Notes: generated from the sequence alone by a model not told the origin. A stretch of 64,000 nucleotides of DNA from Rhodobacterales bacterium (GCA_026400355.1 JAPLPE010000020.1:145166-209165); one strand, 5' to 3'; positions 33,103-42,814 are shown, counted from the stretch's first letter. Made by a program: numbers and translations.

Positions 33103-36100
33103 ATGCCTGAGAACGACCACCAGCAACCCCGCCGGACGCTGCCTGACGACGGCACGATGACGCCCAATCCCAGGGCGGATTTTGTCGAACTGGGGCTGTT
33201 CACCTGCTTTTCTTTCCTCCGCGGCGCCTCGGATGCCGTGGACCTTGTGCGCGAGGCCTGGGCGCTCGGCTATGACGCGCTGGGGGTGGCGGATATGAAT
33301 ACCCTGGCGGGCGTGGTGCGGGTGCATGGCGAGGCGAAGAAGGCAGGGATCCGGCCGCTGATCGGGGCGCGGCTCGCGCTGCTCTCGGGCGAGGTCTTTC
33401 TGGCCTATCCGCTGGACCGGGCCGGCTACGGGCGGCTGTCGCGGCTGATCTCGAAGGGGCGGATGCAGGATCCGGCAGGGAACTGGCAGGCAAAGGGAGT
33501 CTGCGATCTGACGCTGGATGATCTGGCGGGGGCCTCTGAGGGGATCATGCTGATCGCCGTGCCGCCGGAGGACATTGCGGGGTTTGCCCGGGCCCTGCCC
33601 CGGCTGAGGAAGCTGCTTCCCACGCTCGGCCATATCGCGGCGAGTTACCTCTATCGCGGCGATGACCGGGCGCGGATCAACGGGCTGGACCGGCTGGCGA
33701 CACAGCATGGGCTCAGCCTGCTGGCCACGAATGACGTGCTCTATCACGCCCCGTCGCGACGGCCCCTGCAGGATGTGATGACCTGCATAAGGGAAAAGAC
33801 GACACTGGCCGAGGCGGGTTTCCGGCTTGAGGCCAATGCCGAGCGGTATCTGAAATCGCCCGCCGAAATGCTGCGGCTCTTTTCGGAATGGCCCCATGCG
33901 ATCCGGGCCACGCGCGCGGTGGCGGATGCCTGCACCTTCAGTCTGGACGAGTTGAAATACGAGTACCCGCGCGAGGTGATCCCCGAGGGGCGGACCCCGC
34001 AGGACTATCTGGAGGAGCTTACCTGGAAAGGGACGGAGTGGCGATACCCCGAGGGCGTGCCGCTGCCGACGCAAGCAGTGCTGAGGAAGGAGCTGGCGAT
34101 GATCGCCAAGCTCGACATCGCGCGGTATATCCTGACCATCCATGACATCATCCGCTTTGCCCGCGATGTGGCGCGCCCGCCGATCCTCTGTCAGGGGCGC
34201 GGGTCGGCGGCCAATTCGGCGGTCTGTTATGTCTTGGGCATCACGGCGGTGGACCCCGCACAGCACCAGCTTCTGTTCGAGCGGTTCATATCCGAGGAGC
34301 GCAAGGAGCCACCCGATATCGACGTCGATTTCGAGCATGAGCGGCGCGAGGAGGTGATCCAGCACATCTATGGCAAATATGGGCGGGACCGGGCGGGGCT
34401 TTGCGCCACTGTGATCCACTACCGTCCCCGGTCGGCCATCCGTGAGGTGGGCAAGGTCATGGGTCTGTCCGAGGATGTGACGGGGGCCTTGGCCAAGACC
34501 ATCTGGGGGTCATGGGGCAAGGATGTGGGCGAGGGGCATGTGAAGGAGGCGGGGCTTGACCTGTCCGACCCGGTCTTGCGCCGCACGATCCTGATCGCGC
34601 AGCAGATGATCGGCATGCCGCGCCATCTGGGCCAGCATGTGGGCGGCTTCATCCTGACCGAGCGGCCGCTGACGGACACCGTGCCCATCGGCAACGGCGC
34701 GATGCCGGACCGGACCTTTATCGAATGGGACAAGGATGATATCGACGCACTGGGGATCTTCAAGGTCGATATTCTGGCACTGGGGATGCTGACCTGCATC
34801 CGCAAATGCTTTGACCTGATCGAAGCGCATTACGGGCGGCGCTATGATCTGGCCACCGTCCCCAAGGAGGATGCGCGGGTTTACGAGATGCTCTGCCGGG
34901 GGGATTCGGTGGGCGTCTTTCAGGTGGAGAGCCGGGCGCAGATGAACATGCTCCCGCGTCTTCGCCCGCGCGAGTTCTATGATCTGGTGATCGAGGTGGC
35001 CATCGTCCGGCCTGGGCCGATCCAGGGCGACATGGTGCATCCCTATCTGCGGCGGCGGAACGGGGAGGAGGCGGTCGAATACCCCTCGCCCGGCGCGCCG
35101 CATGATCCGGCGGAGTTGAAGAACATTCTGGGCCGCACGCTGGGCGTACCGATCTTTCAGGAACAGGCGATGAAGATCGCCATCGAGGCGGCACAGTTTT
35201 CCCCCAAGGAGGCCAATGAGCTGCGCAAGGCGATGGCGACATTCCGGTCCACCGGCACCATCGGCAAGCTGGAGGAGAAGATGGTGGGGCGGATGGTGGC
35301 GCGCGGCTATGATCCGGACTTCGCCAAGCGCTGTTTCGACCAGATCAAGGGGTTCGGCGAATATGGGTTCCCCGAAAGTCATGCGGCGTCGTTCGCTTTG
35401 CTGGTCTATGTCTCAAGCTGGCTCAAGTGCCATTATCCGGGGGCTTTTGGCGCGGCTTTGCTCAATTCCCAGCCGATGGGGTTTTATGCGCCCGCGCAGA
35501 TCGTGCGCGACATGCGCGAGCATGACGTGGTGATCCGCGCGCCGGATGTGAATTTCTCGGACTGGAACACGTCGCTCGAGCCGATTTCGACGGGCGGGTT
35601 TGCGGTGCGGCTGGGGCTGCGGCAGATCGGGGGGATGCAGGAACAGGCGGTCGCGCGGATCATGGCGGCGCGGGAGGAGCCTTATCGCGATCTGGAGGAT
35701 ATCCGGGCCCGCGCCGGGGTGGGATCGGCGGTCGTGCGCCGTCTGGCCGAGGCGGATGCGGTGCGGTCGATGTTCATCGACCGGCGGCAGGCGCTGTGGG
35801 AGGCCAAGGGGCTCAAGGATGCACCCGACCTGCCCCTGTTCCGCGAGGTGCGGGATGAAGGGGCCGAGGTGACGGTGCCTCTGCCCGCGATGCCCGTCTG
35901 CGAGCAGGTGGTCGCGGATTACCAGACGCTGCGGCTGTCGCTCAAGGCGCATCCAATGGCTTTTCTGCGCAAGAGCCTGAAGAAGCAGGGCTATGTCGCC
36001 TGTGCCGATCTGCCGGGAACGCGGAACTGGCAGAAGGTGAAACTCGCGGGGCTGGTCCTGATCCGGCAGAGGCCCGGGTCCGCCAAGGGCGTCTGTTTCA

Positions 36101-36432
36101 TCACGCTGGAGGATGAGACGGGGGTGGCCAATCTGGTGGTCTGGCCCAAGGTGATGGAGGCGTTCCGCAAGGTGGTGATGCAGTCGCGCCTTCTGGTCAT
36201 CCACGGGACGGTACAGCGGGATGTGGAGATTATCCATGTGGTCGCCGATACGCTTGAGGACCGGTCGGACGCGCTTCTCCGGCTGTCGCCGGACGGATTT
36301 GCCCCCGCGATGGCGCATGCGGATGAGGTGAACCGGCCGTTGGGCAATCCGCTGGCCAATCCGATGTCGGCACCGAACAGGGGGCATCCGCGGGATGCGC
36401 GGATCATTCCGAAGAGCAGGGATTTTCATTGA
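33103..36432 (+). CDS. dnaE2: Error-prone DNA polymerase III alpha subunit DnaE2
   Basis: The 1109-residue protein matches DnaE2 in length. It has an N-terminal PHP domain (VELGLFTCFSFLRGASDAVD, LGVADMNTLAGVVRVH), the polymerase core with PPDIDVDFEHERREEVIQHI carrying catalytic aspartates, GVFQVESRAQMNMLPRLRP, FGEYGFPESHAASFALLVY (HhH region nearby), and a C-terminal OB fold (VKLAGLVLIRQRPGSAKGV, FITLEDETGVANLVVWP). It performs mutagenic translesion synthesis with ImuA and ImuB. The ATG at 33103 is used; ATG 33157 would shorten it by 18 residues. A 72-base gap with a hairpin separates it from imuB. Confidence 0.96.
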   Translation: MPENDHQQPRRTLPDDGTMTPNPRADFVELGLFTCFSFLRGASDAVDLVREAWALGYDALGVADMNTLAGVVRVHGEAKKAGIRPLIGARLALLSGEVFLAYPLDRAGYGRLSRLISKGRMQDPAGNWQAKGVCDLTLDDLAGASEGIMLIAVPPEDIAGFARALPRLRKLLPTLGHIAASYLYRGDDRARINGLDRLATQHGLSLLATNDVLYHAPSRRPLQDVMTCIREKTTLAEAGFRLEANAERYLKSPAEMLRLFSEWPHAIRATRAVADACTFSLDELKYEYPREVIPEGRTPQDYLEELTWKGTEWRYPEGVPLPTQAVLRKELAMIAKLDIARYILTIHDIIRFARDVARPPILCQGRGSAANSAVCYVLGITAVDPAQHQLLFERFISEERKEPPDIDVDFEHERREEVIQHIYGKYGRDRAGLCATVIHYRPRSAIREVGKVMGLSEDVTGALAKTIWGSWGKDVGEGHVKEAGLDLSDPVLRRTILIAQQMIGMPRHLGQHVGGFILTERPLTDTVPIGNGAMPDRTFIEWDKDDIDALGIFKVDILALGMLTCIRKCFDLIEAHYGRRYDLATVPKEDARVYEMLCRGDSVGVFQVESRAQMNMLPRLRPREFYDLVIEVAIVRPGPIQGDMVHPYLRRRNGEEAVEYPSPGAPHDPAELKNILGRTLGVPIFQEQAMKIAIEAAQFSPKEANELRKAMATFRSTGTIGKLEEKMVGRMVARGYDPDFAKRCFDQIKGFGEYGFPESHAASFALLVYVSSWLKCHYPGAFGAALLNSQPMGFYAPAQIVRDMREHDVVIRAPDVNFSDWNTSLEPISTGGFAVRLGLRQIGGMQEQAVARIMAAREEPYRDLEDIRARAGVGSAVVRRLAEADAVRSMFIDRRQALWEAKGLKDAPDLPLFREVRDEGAEVTVPLPAMPVCEQVVADYQTLRLSLKAHPMAFLRKSLKKQGYVACADLPGTRNWQKVKLAGLVLIRQRPGSAKGVCFITLEDETGVANLVVWPKVMEAFRKVVMQSRLLVIHGTVQRDVEIIHVVADTLEDRSDALLRLSPDGFAPAMAHADEVNRPLGNPLANPMSAPNRGHPRDARIIPKSRDFH

Positions 36433-36889
36433 GAGGGGGGACGGTGCGCTGAAGCGCACCCTACGCTGATGGGGCCCGGCAGTCTCAGGTTGCGAAGGGA
36501 CCCAAACGGAGCGGGATCAGCGGGGCTTCCAGTGGACACAACGCCCCGCTCACGTCCGTTGCTATCCCCGGACCGGATTAAGCCAGCCTCGCATAAGGGC
36601 GACATCTGCCCCGGCGGGCGCGGAGCGCCTGCCTGCCCAGGGGCAGGCGCTGCCCGAACGCACAGGCGTCCGGGCGGAAAGCGGAGATGGGGGGCATGAC
36701 CAAGGCGATGGCCCTGGTCATTCAACGCGGTGCCATGCGAGCCGTCCGGTCGTCGGCGTAGGGCGGGGTTTACCCCGCCTCTTCGGGACCACACAACGAA
36801 ACGCCCAAAAAAGCGGCGCATGCCGGGGACAAAGCGGGTGGGATGAAGGGAAGGATTGTAGCGGCAAAAAACCCCCGTAAGATTGATCC
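36433..36889. other. 457-base intergenic region with three hairpins
   Basis: No credible gene is seen here. Perfect stems are GGTGCGC-TGAA-GCGCACC (36443-36460, likely dnaE2 terminator without U tract), GCGCCTGCC...GGCAGGCGC (36625-36650), and GGCGGGG-TTT-ACCCCGCC (36762-36779). The last resembles GCGGGGTGAACCCCGCC near 43096. The remaining sequence is featureless GC-rich DNA and should contain the promoter of the ATP-grasp operon. Confidence 0.5.
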
Positions 36890-38374
36890 ATGACACAGAC
36901 TTTCGACGAAATGTGGGGCCGCAGCTTTGGCCAGAGCCAGATGCAGGGGGCTGAGAGCGCTTTGCCGCAGGCGCAATCTCAGGTGATGTACGAAGGTCTG
37001 CGACCGCCCTATGCAGAATTCGACAAATGGCTGAAGGCCGAAAACCCGGCGCGCCTGCAGCGCAAGCAGCTTGAGGCCGAGGAGATATTCCGCCTGACGG
37101 GGATTACCTTCAACGTCTACGGCCGGGCCGAAGCGGCAGAGCGGCTGATCCCGTTCGACATCATCCCCCGCATCATCGCCGCCCGCGAATGGCAAAAGCT
37201 TGCCCGCGGGATCGAGCAGCGGGTGCGGGCGATCAATGCCTTTCTGCATGACATCTACCACCGGCAGGAGATCATCCGGGCGGGGCGGCTTCCGGTCGAA
37301 ATGATCGCGCGGAACACGGCGTTCCTGCCGCAGATGATCGGCGTGTCGCCACCGGGCGGCGTTTATACCCATATCGTGGGCGTCGATCTGGTCCGCACGG
37401 GGGACGACCAGTTCTATGTGCTCGAGGACAATGCGCGGACGCCGTCGGGTGTGAGCTATATGCTCGAAAACCGGGAAACGATGCTCCAGATGTTCCCGGA
37501 GCTATTCTCGAAGAACCGGGTCAAGCCGGTGAGCAACTATCCCAAGATGCTGCACCGGTCGCTGGCCGCCTGTGCACCTGCGGCGACCAGGGGGGCACCG
37601 GTCGTCGCGGTGCTGACGCCGGGGATCTACAATTCGGCCTATTACGAACATTCGTTCCTTGCCGACAAGATGGGGGTCGAACTGGTCGAAGGGCATGACC
37701 TGCGGGTCGTGGACGGCCGGGTCGCGATGCGGACGACGCAGGGGTATCAACCGATCGACGTGCTCTATCGGCGGGTGGATGACGAGTACCTTGATCCGCT
37801 GAACTTCAATCCCGAAAGCGCGCTGGGTGTGCCGGGGATCATGGATGTCTACCGGGCGGGGGGCATCACGATTGCCAATGCGCCGGGGACGGGGATCGCG
37901 GACGACAAGGCGATCTATTCCTACATGCCTGATATTGTGGAGTTCTACACCGGCGAAAAGGCCATCCTGCAGAACGTGCCGACCTGGCGCTGTTCTGAAG
38001 CGGATGCGCTGGCCTATGTGCTCGACCATCTGGCGGAACTGGTGGTCAAGGAGGTCCACGGATCGGGCGGATACGGGATGCTGATCGGGCCGACCTCGTC
38101 CAAGAAGGAAATCGCGGCGTTTAGGGACAAGCTCTGTGCGCAGCCGGGGAATTATATTGCGCAGCCGACGCTGTCGCTGTCGACGGTCCCGATCCTGACC
38201 AAGGCGGGGCTGGCGCCGCGGCATGTGGACCTTAGACCTTACGTGCTGGTCTCGCCGGATGGGGTCACGATCACGCCAGGGGGCCTGACGCGGGTCGCTT
38301 TGAAGAAGGGAAGCCTTGTCGTCAACTCGTCACAGGGTGGCGGCACCAAGGATACCTGGGTACTGGAAGAATGA
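36890..38374 (+). CDS. Circularly permuted ATP-grasp protein (CP_ATPgrasp type)
   Basis: The 494-residue protein shows the DUF404/DUF407-type layout: YEGLRPPYAEFDKWLKAENP, FNVYGRAEAAERLIPFDIIP, VLEDNARTPSGVSYMLENRE (ATP-grasp motif), and VVKEVHGSGGYGMLIGPTSS with the nucleotide-binding glycine loop. Members are thought to form peptide or amide bonds. Its stop overlaps the alpha-E gene start (ATGA), and transglutaminase and Anbu genes follow, which is a conserved four-gene set. The product of the system is not established. Confidence 0.92.
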   Translation: MTQTFDEMWGRSFGQSQMQGAESALPQAQSQVMYEGLRPPYAEFDKWLKAENPARLQRKQLEAEEIFRLTGITFNVYGRAEAAERLIPFDIIPRIIAAREWQKLARGIEQRVRAINAFLHDIYHRQEIIRAGRLPVEMIARNTAFLPQMIGVSPPGGVYTHIVGVDLVRTGDDQFYVLEDNARTPSGVSYMLENRETMLQMFPELFSKNRVKPVSNYPKMLHRSLAACAPAATRGAPVVAVLTPGIYNSAYYEHSFLADKMGVELVEGHDLRVVDGRVAMRTTQGYQPIDVLYRRVDDEYLDPLNFNPESALGVPGIMDVYRAGGITIANAPGTGIADDKAIYSYMPDIVEFYTGEKAILQNVPTWRCSEADALAYVLDHLAELVVKEVHGSGGYGMLIGPTSSKKEIAAFRDKLCAQPGNYIAQPTLSLSTVPILTKAGLAPRHVDLRPYVLVSPDGVTITPGGLTRVALKKGSLVVNSSQGGGTKDTWVLEE

Positions 38375-39315
38375 CGATGCTGGGCAAGACGGCGGGCGGG
38401 CTTTACTGGATGTTTCGCTATCTGGAGCGATCCGAGAATACAGCCCGTCTGGTCGAAGCGGGACAGCGGATCGCGCTGACGCGATCCTCGGCGGATGACG
38501 AATGGACGAGCGTCCTTCAGACGGCGGCGGTGCTGTGGGGGTATAGCGAAAAGTACCGCGATGTGACCAAGGACAATGCGATCGACTGGATGCTGCGCGA
38601 CCCGGCTAACCCGTCATCCGTCCTGTCGGTGGTCGAAGCGGCGCGAAACAACGCCCGCCTTGTGCGCACCGCGCTGACGCGGGAAGTCTGGGAAAGCGTC
38701 AACGAATGCTGGATGGTGCTGAAAGGCGCGCTGGCCAAGCGGGTGAATGAACGCGACCTGCCGCAGGTGCTGACCATCATCAGGCAAAGGTCAGCCTTTG
38801 TGCGGGGCGCGATGGCCGGGACGATGCTGCGCAACGACATCTACAACTTTGCGCGGATCGGGACCTTTATCGAACGGGCCGACAATACGGCGCGGATTCT
38901 GGACGTGAAATACTGGGTGCTGCTGCCATCGGCGCAGGCGGTGGGATCGAATCTGGACAATGTGCAGTGGGAAACGATCCTGCGGTCGGTGTCGGCCGAG
39001 GGGGGTTTCCGCCTGACCTATGGGCAGGAGGCGCGGCCAAGGGAGATTGCGCAGTTCCTGATCCTCGACAAACGTATGCCGCGCAGTCTGGCGTTCTGTG
39101 CTGAAAAGCTGGCTGACAATCTGGGTTATCTGGCGATGGGCTATGGCACGCGACTGCCGTCGCACGCGTTGTCGGATGCGTTGAACGATGTGAAGCTCGA
39201 CACCTCGATCGAGACGATCTTTGAAGGCGGGTTGCACGAATACATTCAGGATTTCCTGCGGGCGACGTCGGCTTTGGGCGCGCAGATGGAAGTCGATTAC
39301 AGGTTCTATGTCTGA
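38371..39315 (+). CDS. Alpha-E domain protein (DUF403)
   Basis: The 314-residue, mostly helical protein starts MTMLGKTAGGLYWMFRYLER followed by SENTARLVEAG, the signature of the alpha-E family, and has a second such motif FIERADNTARILDVKYWVLL. It ends EYIQDFLRATSALGAQMEVD. Members always travel with the permuted ATP-grasp partner and a transglutaminase, probably as an assembly or substrate partner. It overlaps both neighbours by a few bases, so expression is coupled. Confidence 0.93.
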   Translation: MTMLGKTAGGLYWMFRYLERSENTARLVEAGQRIALTRSSADDEWTSVLQTAAVLWGYSEKYRDVTKDNAIDWMLRDPANPSSVLSVVEAARNNARLVRTALTREVWESVNECWMVLKGALAKRVNERDLPQVLTIIRQRSAFVRGAMAGTMLRNDIYNFARIGTFIERADNTARILDVKYWVLLPSAQAVGSNLDNVQWETILRSVSAEGGFRLTYGQEARPREIAQFLILDKRMPRSLAFCAEKLADNLGYLAMGYGTRLPSHALSDALNDVKLDTSIETIFEGGLHEYIQDFLRATSALGAQMEVDYRFYV

Positions 39316-40115
39316 TGCGCCTGCGGATATCCCACTCCACCCGTTATGTGTATGACCAGCCGGTCCCCTATGCGCTGCAGCAGTTGCGGCTGACGCCCAA
39401 ATCGCACGGGGCGCAGTCGGTGATCAGATGGACGACCATGGTCGAGGGCGGGAAGAAGGAGCTGACCTTTGAGGACAGCCACCGCAATACTGTCGACCTG
39501 ATCAGCTTTGATGCGGGCACGCAGGCCGTCACGGTGACCTGCGCGGGCGAGGTCGAGGTGCGCGAGACGCATGGGGTTGTGGGCCAACATGCGGGTTACA
39601 TGCCCGTCTGGATGTTCGAACGGGTGACGGCGCTGACCAAGCCGGGCGCGGCCACGCGCAAGCTGGCGCAGACCGTGGGCGGCGAGGCCAATGTGCTCAA
39701 GCGGATGCATGACCTGATGGCGCTGACCGGGGAAGTGGTGAAATACACGCCGGGGCGCAGCCATGTGAAATCGACCGCCGAAGAGGCTCTGGCCGCAGGA
39801 TTCGGCGTTTGTCAGGATCAGGCGCATGTGTTCATCGCGGCGGCCCGCGCGATGGGGGTGCCAGCGCGTTATGTCTCGGGCTATCTGATGATGAATGACC
39901 GGGTCGATCAGGATGCGACGCACGCCTGGGCCGAGGCCTGCATTCCCAATCTGGGCTGGGTCGGGTTTGACGTGGCCAATTCCATCAGTCCAGACACGCG
40001 ATATGTGCGCGTGGCAACGGGGCTGGACTATGCCGAGGCAGCCCCGGTATCAGGGATGCGACTTGGTTCGGGGGCGGAGGTGCTGACCGTGACGGTCGCG
40101 GTGCAGCAGCAGTAG
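39315..40115 (+). CDS. Transglutaminase-like cysteine protease family protein
   Basis: The 266-residue protein begins MRLRISHSTRYVYDQPVPYA (N-terminal beta domain) and carries the papain-like core: FGVCQDQAHVFIAAARAMGV with the catalytic Cys, DATHAWAEACIPNLGWVGFD with His, and the Asp in the following VANS region. Start overlaps the last base of the alpha-E stop (TGATG). In this conserved cluster the enzyme may hydrolyse the peptide made by the ATP-grasp protein or cross-link it. No signal peptide, so cytosolic. Confidence 0.93.
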   Translation: MRLRISHSTRYVYDQPVPYALQQLRLTPKSHGAQSVIRWTTMVEGGKKELTFEDSHRNTVDLISFDAGTQAVTVTCAGEVEVRETHGVVGQHAGYMPVWMFERVTALTKPGAATRKLAQTVGGEANVLKRMHDLMALTGEVVKYTPGRSHVKSTAEEALAAGFGVCQDQAHVFIAAARAMGVPARYVSGYLMMNDRVDQDATHAWAEACIPNLGWVGFDVANSISPDTRYVRVATGLDYAEAAPVSGMRLGSGAEVLTVTVAVQQQ

Positions 40116-40130
40116 GCGGAGCAGTTCCAG

Positions 40131-40862
40131 ATGACGTATTGCGTGGCCCTGCGACTGAACCGGGGGCTTGTGTTCATGTCCGATACCCGCACGAACGCGG
40201 GGCTCGACAATATCTCGACCTATCGCAAGATGTTTTCCTGGTCGGCAGATGGCGAGACAACCATCACGATCCTGACGGCGGGGAATCTGGCCACGACGCA
40301 ATCGGTGGTGAGCCTGATCGACGAAAGGATGAAGGCGCCGGGCGAGCGAAACCCGTCGATCCTGATGCTGCCGTCGATGTATCAGGTGGCCCGTCTTGTC
40401 GGGCAGACGCTGAAAGAGGTGATCGGTATGCATGCCCAGACCGGGCAGAAGGCCGACTCGACCTTTAACGCGTCGATCATCGTGGGCGGGCAGGTCAAGG
40501 GGTCCGAGCCCCGTCTGTTTCTGATATACCCTGAGGGGAACTTCATTGAAGCGGGGCTCGATACACCGTTCCTGCAGATCGGCGAGACCAAATATGGGCG
40601 GCCGATCCTTGTGCGGGCGTTTGATCCGGATATGTCATTCGAGGCGGCGGTGAAACTGCTGCTGGTGAGTTTTGATTCAACGATCAAGGCGAACCTGTCC
40701 GTCGGGCTGCCCATCGACATGCAGATCTATGAGCGGGATGCGCTGAAGCTGGGCCTGTCAAGGCGGGTGAAATGGGATGATCCCTATTTCCAGAAGATCT
40801 CGCTTGGCTGGGGCGATGCGCTGAAGCGGGCGTTCGACAGTTTGCCGGATATTGAGCTTTAG
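40131..40862 (+). CDS. Anbu, ancestral-beta-subunit proteasome-like peptidase
   Basis: The 243-residue protein begins MTYCVALRLNRGLVFMSDTR; Thr2 would become the N-terminal nucleophile after Met removal, as in Anbu. Blocks NISTYRKMFSWS, ITILTAGNLATTQSVVSLID and KADSTFNASIIVGGQVKGSE fit the Ntn-hydrolase beta sandwich. Anbu assembles into ring- or helix-like particles; its peptidase activity is weak or unproven. It closes the four-gene cluster, with a 15-base gap after the transglutaminase. Its function is believed linked to the ATP-grasp/alpha-E pair. Confidence 0.9.
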   Translation: MTYCVALRLNRGLVFMSDTRTNAGLDNISTYRKMFSWSADGETTITILTAGNLATTQSVVSLIDERMKAPGERNPSILMLPSMYQVARLVGQTLKEVIGMHAQTGQKADSTFNASIIVGGQVKGSEPRLFLIYPEGNFIEAGLDTPFLQIGETKYGRPILVRAFDPDMSFEAAVKLLLVSFDSTIKANLSVGLPIDMQIYERDALKLGLSRRVKWDDPYFQKISLGWGDALKRAFDSLPDIEL

Positions 40863-40907
40863 GGTCTGGGGGCGGAGTTTGTGGGAGGCCCCGGGGCTTT
40901 GCCCGTC

Positions 40908-40940
40908 GCCATTGTGCTTGCACCATTGGCGCTCAATGGC
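40908..40940 (+). repeat. 33-bp structured dispersed element, copy 3
   Basis: GCCATTGTG-CTTG-CACCATTGGC hairpin plus third arm CAATGGC. It lies between the convergent Anbu and outer-membrane-protein genes. Aligned to copies at 2951 (minus) and 20624 without gaps. Confidence 0.65.
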
Positions 40941-41007
40941 GACCCCACGGGATATTCTTGGCCGGAAGAAGCCGGAAGAGAAGGAAACTTTGCTGCGCGG
41001 TTCTTCG

Positions 41008-41760
41008 TCAGAACGAACGCGTGACGCCGAGGAAGAGGCTGGTTGTGCGGTCCTGGCCTACGACTGGACTGTCGACGATGGCGTCCGGCAGGAAGTCAAC
41101 GCGGAGGGCGCCGATGACGCTGGTCTTTTCGTTCAGGGGAATGAATGTGCCGATGGCGAGGTTGGGAATCCAGACATTGCCGGGGGCGTAGGCGGGGCGG
41201 GTGGACGTCGCCTCGTCGGGGTAGACGCCCCAGGCGTATTGGGACAGGTCGGCGCTTTGCCATGTCGCGCCTGCACCTAGGTAGACCGGCAGGTAGCCGG
41301 CAAAGACCATTTGGCGCAGTTCCAGCACGACCTCTTGCCCGCCGTTGACGCCTGTCACTTCTTGCACGGCGCGGAGTCGGAACTGGGTCAGGTCGGTGAT
41401 CTGGTATTCCGCGGCGATCCCCGCCTCGCCCGAGGGGCCGCGGTCGACCCCTTCGAGCGGGTCGCCGGCGCTGTCGACGATGACCTGATAGACGCGGGGG
41501 GCGATGACGAGGTCGAGTTTGAAATCCTCGCCGTTGACGATGCCGTAGCGGAGGCCGTCCAGTAGACCGATGGACCAGTTTTCGCCGATGTAGTTCAGGA
41601 TCGGCAGGCCGGTGAATTCCCAGCCGCCGTCCGCGTAGGGGCTGTTGTTGGCGACAAAGGCGAGACCATAGTTGAAGCCCGAGGGGCGTTCGGGAGCCTG
41701 GGCGGCGGCGAGACCGGGGGCAATAAGCGCTGCAAGCGCGAAGGCGGTGGCGCGGAACAT
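41008..41760 (-). CDS. MipA/OmpV-family outer-membrane protein
   Basis: From ATG 41760 the protein is 250 residues with a signal peptide (MFRATAFALAALIAPGLAAA); ATG 41775 adds five residues and is equally possible. The longer frame to 41967 has no signal and is rejected. The mature part alternates polar and hydrophobic residues as in beta barrels (WSIGLLDGLRYGIVNGEDFK, GQEVVLELRQMVFAGYLPVY) and ends in Phe, typical for BamA recognition. The MipA/OmpV family serves as scaffolds or unknown outer-membrane roles. Downstream neighbour is convergent. Confidence 0.65.
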   Translation of the reverse strand: MFRATAFALAALIAPGLAAAQAPERPSGFNYGLAFVANNSPYADGGWEFTGLPILNYIGENWSIGLLDGLRYGIVNGEDFKLDLVIAPRVYQVIVDSAGDPLEGVDRGPSGEAGIAAEYQITDLTQFRLRAVQEVTGVNGGQEVVLELRQMVFAGYLPVYLGAGATWQSADLSQYAWGVYPDEATSTRPAYAPGNVWIPNLAIGTFIPLNEKTSVIGALRVDFLPDAIVDSPVVGQDRTTSLFLGVTRSF

Positions 41761-42061
41761 GGGTTGATCTTTCATGGTCTTGCGACGAGGCGCGCATGAT
41801 CTGCGTGGGATCACGCGACTTCTACAAAAACATGGCAGGAATGGATGAAATAACAACCCCGGCCAGATTGCTGTTCTGTTGCAATTGTTGTCCGGGACGG
41901 GGTGAAGAGTTGAAAGTCGGCGGCACCGGACTGCAATAGGGGCTGTTGTCTGCATTTGGGATTGCAAAGCCGCGACCAGAGAGAGGACAGTAGCGCGGGC
42001 TTCAGGCGATCAGTGCCATGGGTGCCCGCACCGTGTGCCCTGTGGAGATCAGTGAGGCAGA

Positions 42062-42814
42062 ATGCGGACTTATGCCATCGGAGATATCCACGGGCAGTTG
42101 GATCGGCTGCGGGCGGCGCATGCGCGGATCGCGGCGGATCGGCGCGAGACGGGAGATCTGGAAGCACCTGTTGTCCATGTGGGCGATCTGGTGGACCGGG
42201 GGCCCGAGAGCGCCGAAGTTGTAGAGTATTTGCGGCGCGGTTCGGGTGGGCCGGAGGGGTGGGTGGTTCTGAAGGGCAACCACGACTTCATGTTCAACCT
42301 GTTCCTGACCGATCCCACGGCGCATGACCCGGGGCTTCGGCCCGATCTCGACTGGCTGGATGTGAAGCTGGGCGGGGTGGCAACTTTGGCGAGCTACGGC
42401 GTGGCCGATGCGGGCGAGCGGCCTTTGGCCGAGGTGCATGCCGAGGCGCTGGCCAAGGTGCCGGTGGCGCACCGTGTGTTTCTGGAGGGGCTGCCGCTGA
42501 TGCACGAACGGGGCAAGGCGGTGTTTGTTCATGCGGGTATCCGCCCTGGGGTGCCTTTGGGCGATCAGGTGCCGCAGGATCTGACGTGGATCCGCAAGCT
42601 GTTCCATGACGACCGGCGCGACCACGGGGCACTGATCGTGCATGGGCATACGGTGATCCCTGTGGCGCATCACTATGGCAACCGGGTGAATATCGATACG
42701 GGTGCCGCCTATGGCGGGCCACTGACGGCGGTAGTGATCGAGGGGCGGGATGTGTGGGAACTGACCGAGGCCGGGCGGATCAGGATGCCGCCGAATCCCG
42801 AGGGGCCGGTGTAG
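42062..42814 (+). CDS. PPP-type serine/threonine phosphatase / metallophosphoesterase
   Basis: The 250-residue protein contains every PPP-family metal motif: GDIHGQLDRL (GDxHG), HVGDLVDRGPES (GDxVDRG), LKGNHDFMF (GNHD), HAGIRPG and VHGHTVIP. It is short, like bacterial PrpA or ApaH-like proteins. It may dephosphorylate phosphoproteins or hydrolyse dinucleoside polyphosphates. It is divergent from the outer-membrane gene, with about 300 bases between the two starts, and stands alone. Confidence 0.92.
   Translation: MRTYAIGDIHGQLDRLRAAHARIAADRRETGDLEAPVVHVGDLVDRGPESAEVVEYLRRGSGGPEGWVVLKGNHDFMFNLFLTDPTAHDPGLRPDLDWLDVKLGGVATLASYGVADAGERPLAEVHAEALAKVPVAHRVFLEGLPLMHERGKAVFVHAGIRPGVPLGDQVPQDLTWIRKLFHDDRRDHGALIVHGHTVIPVAHHYGNRVNIDTGAAYGGPLTAVVIEGRDVWELTEAGRIRMPPNPEGPV

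Noticed and set aside
36426..36896. 156-codon minus-strand frame in the gap before the ATP-grasp gene
   Set aside because: Composition is Arg/Pro/Gly-rich, hairpins lie inside it, and no family resemblance is seen.
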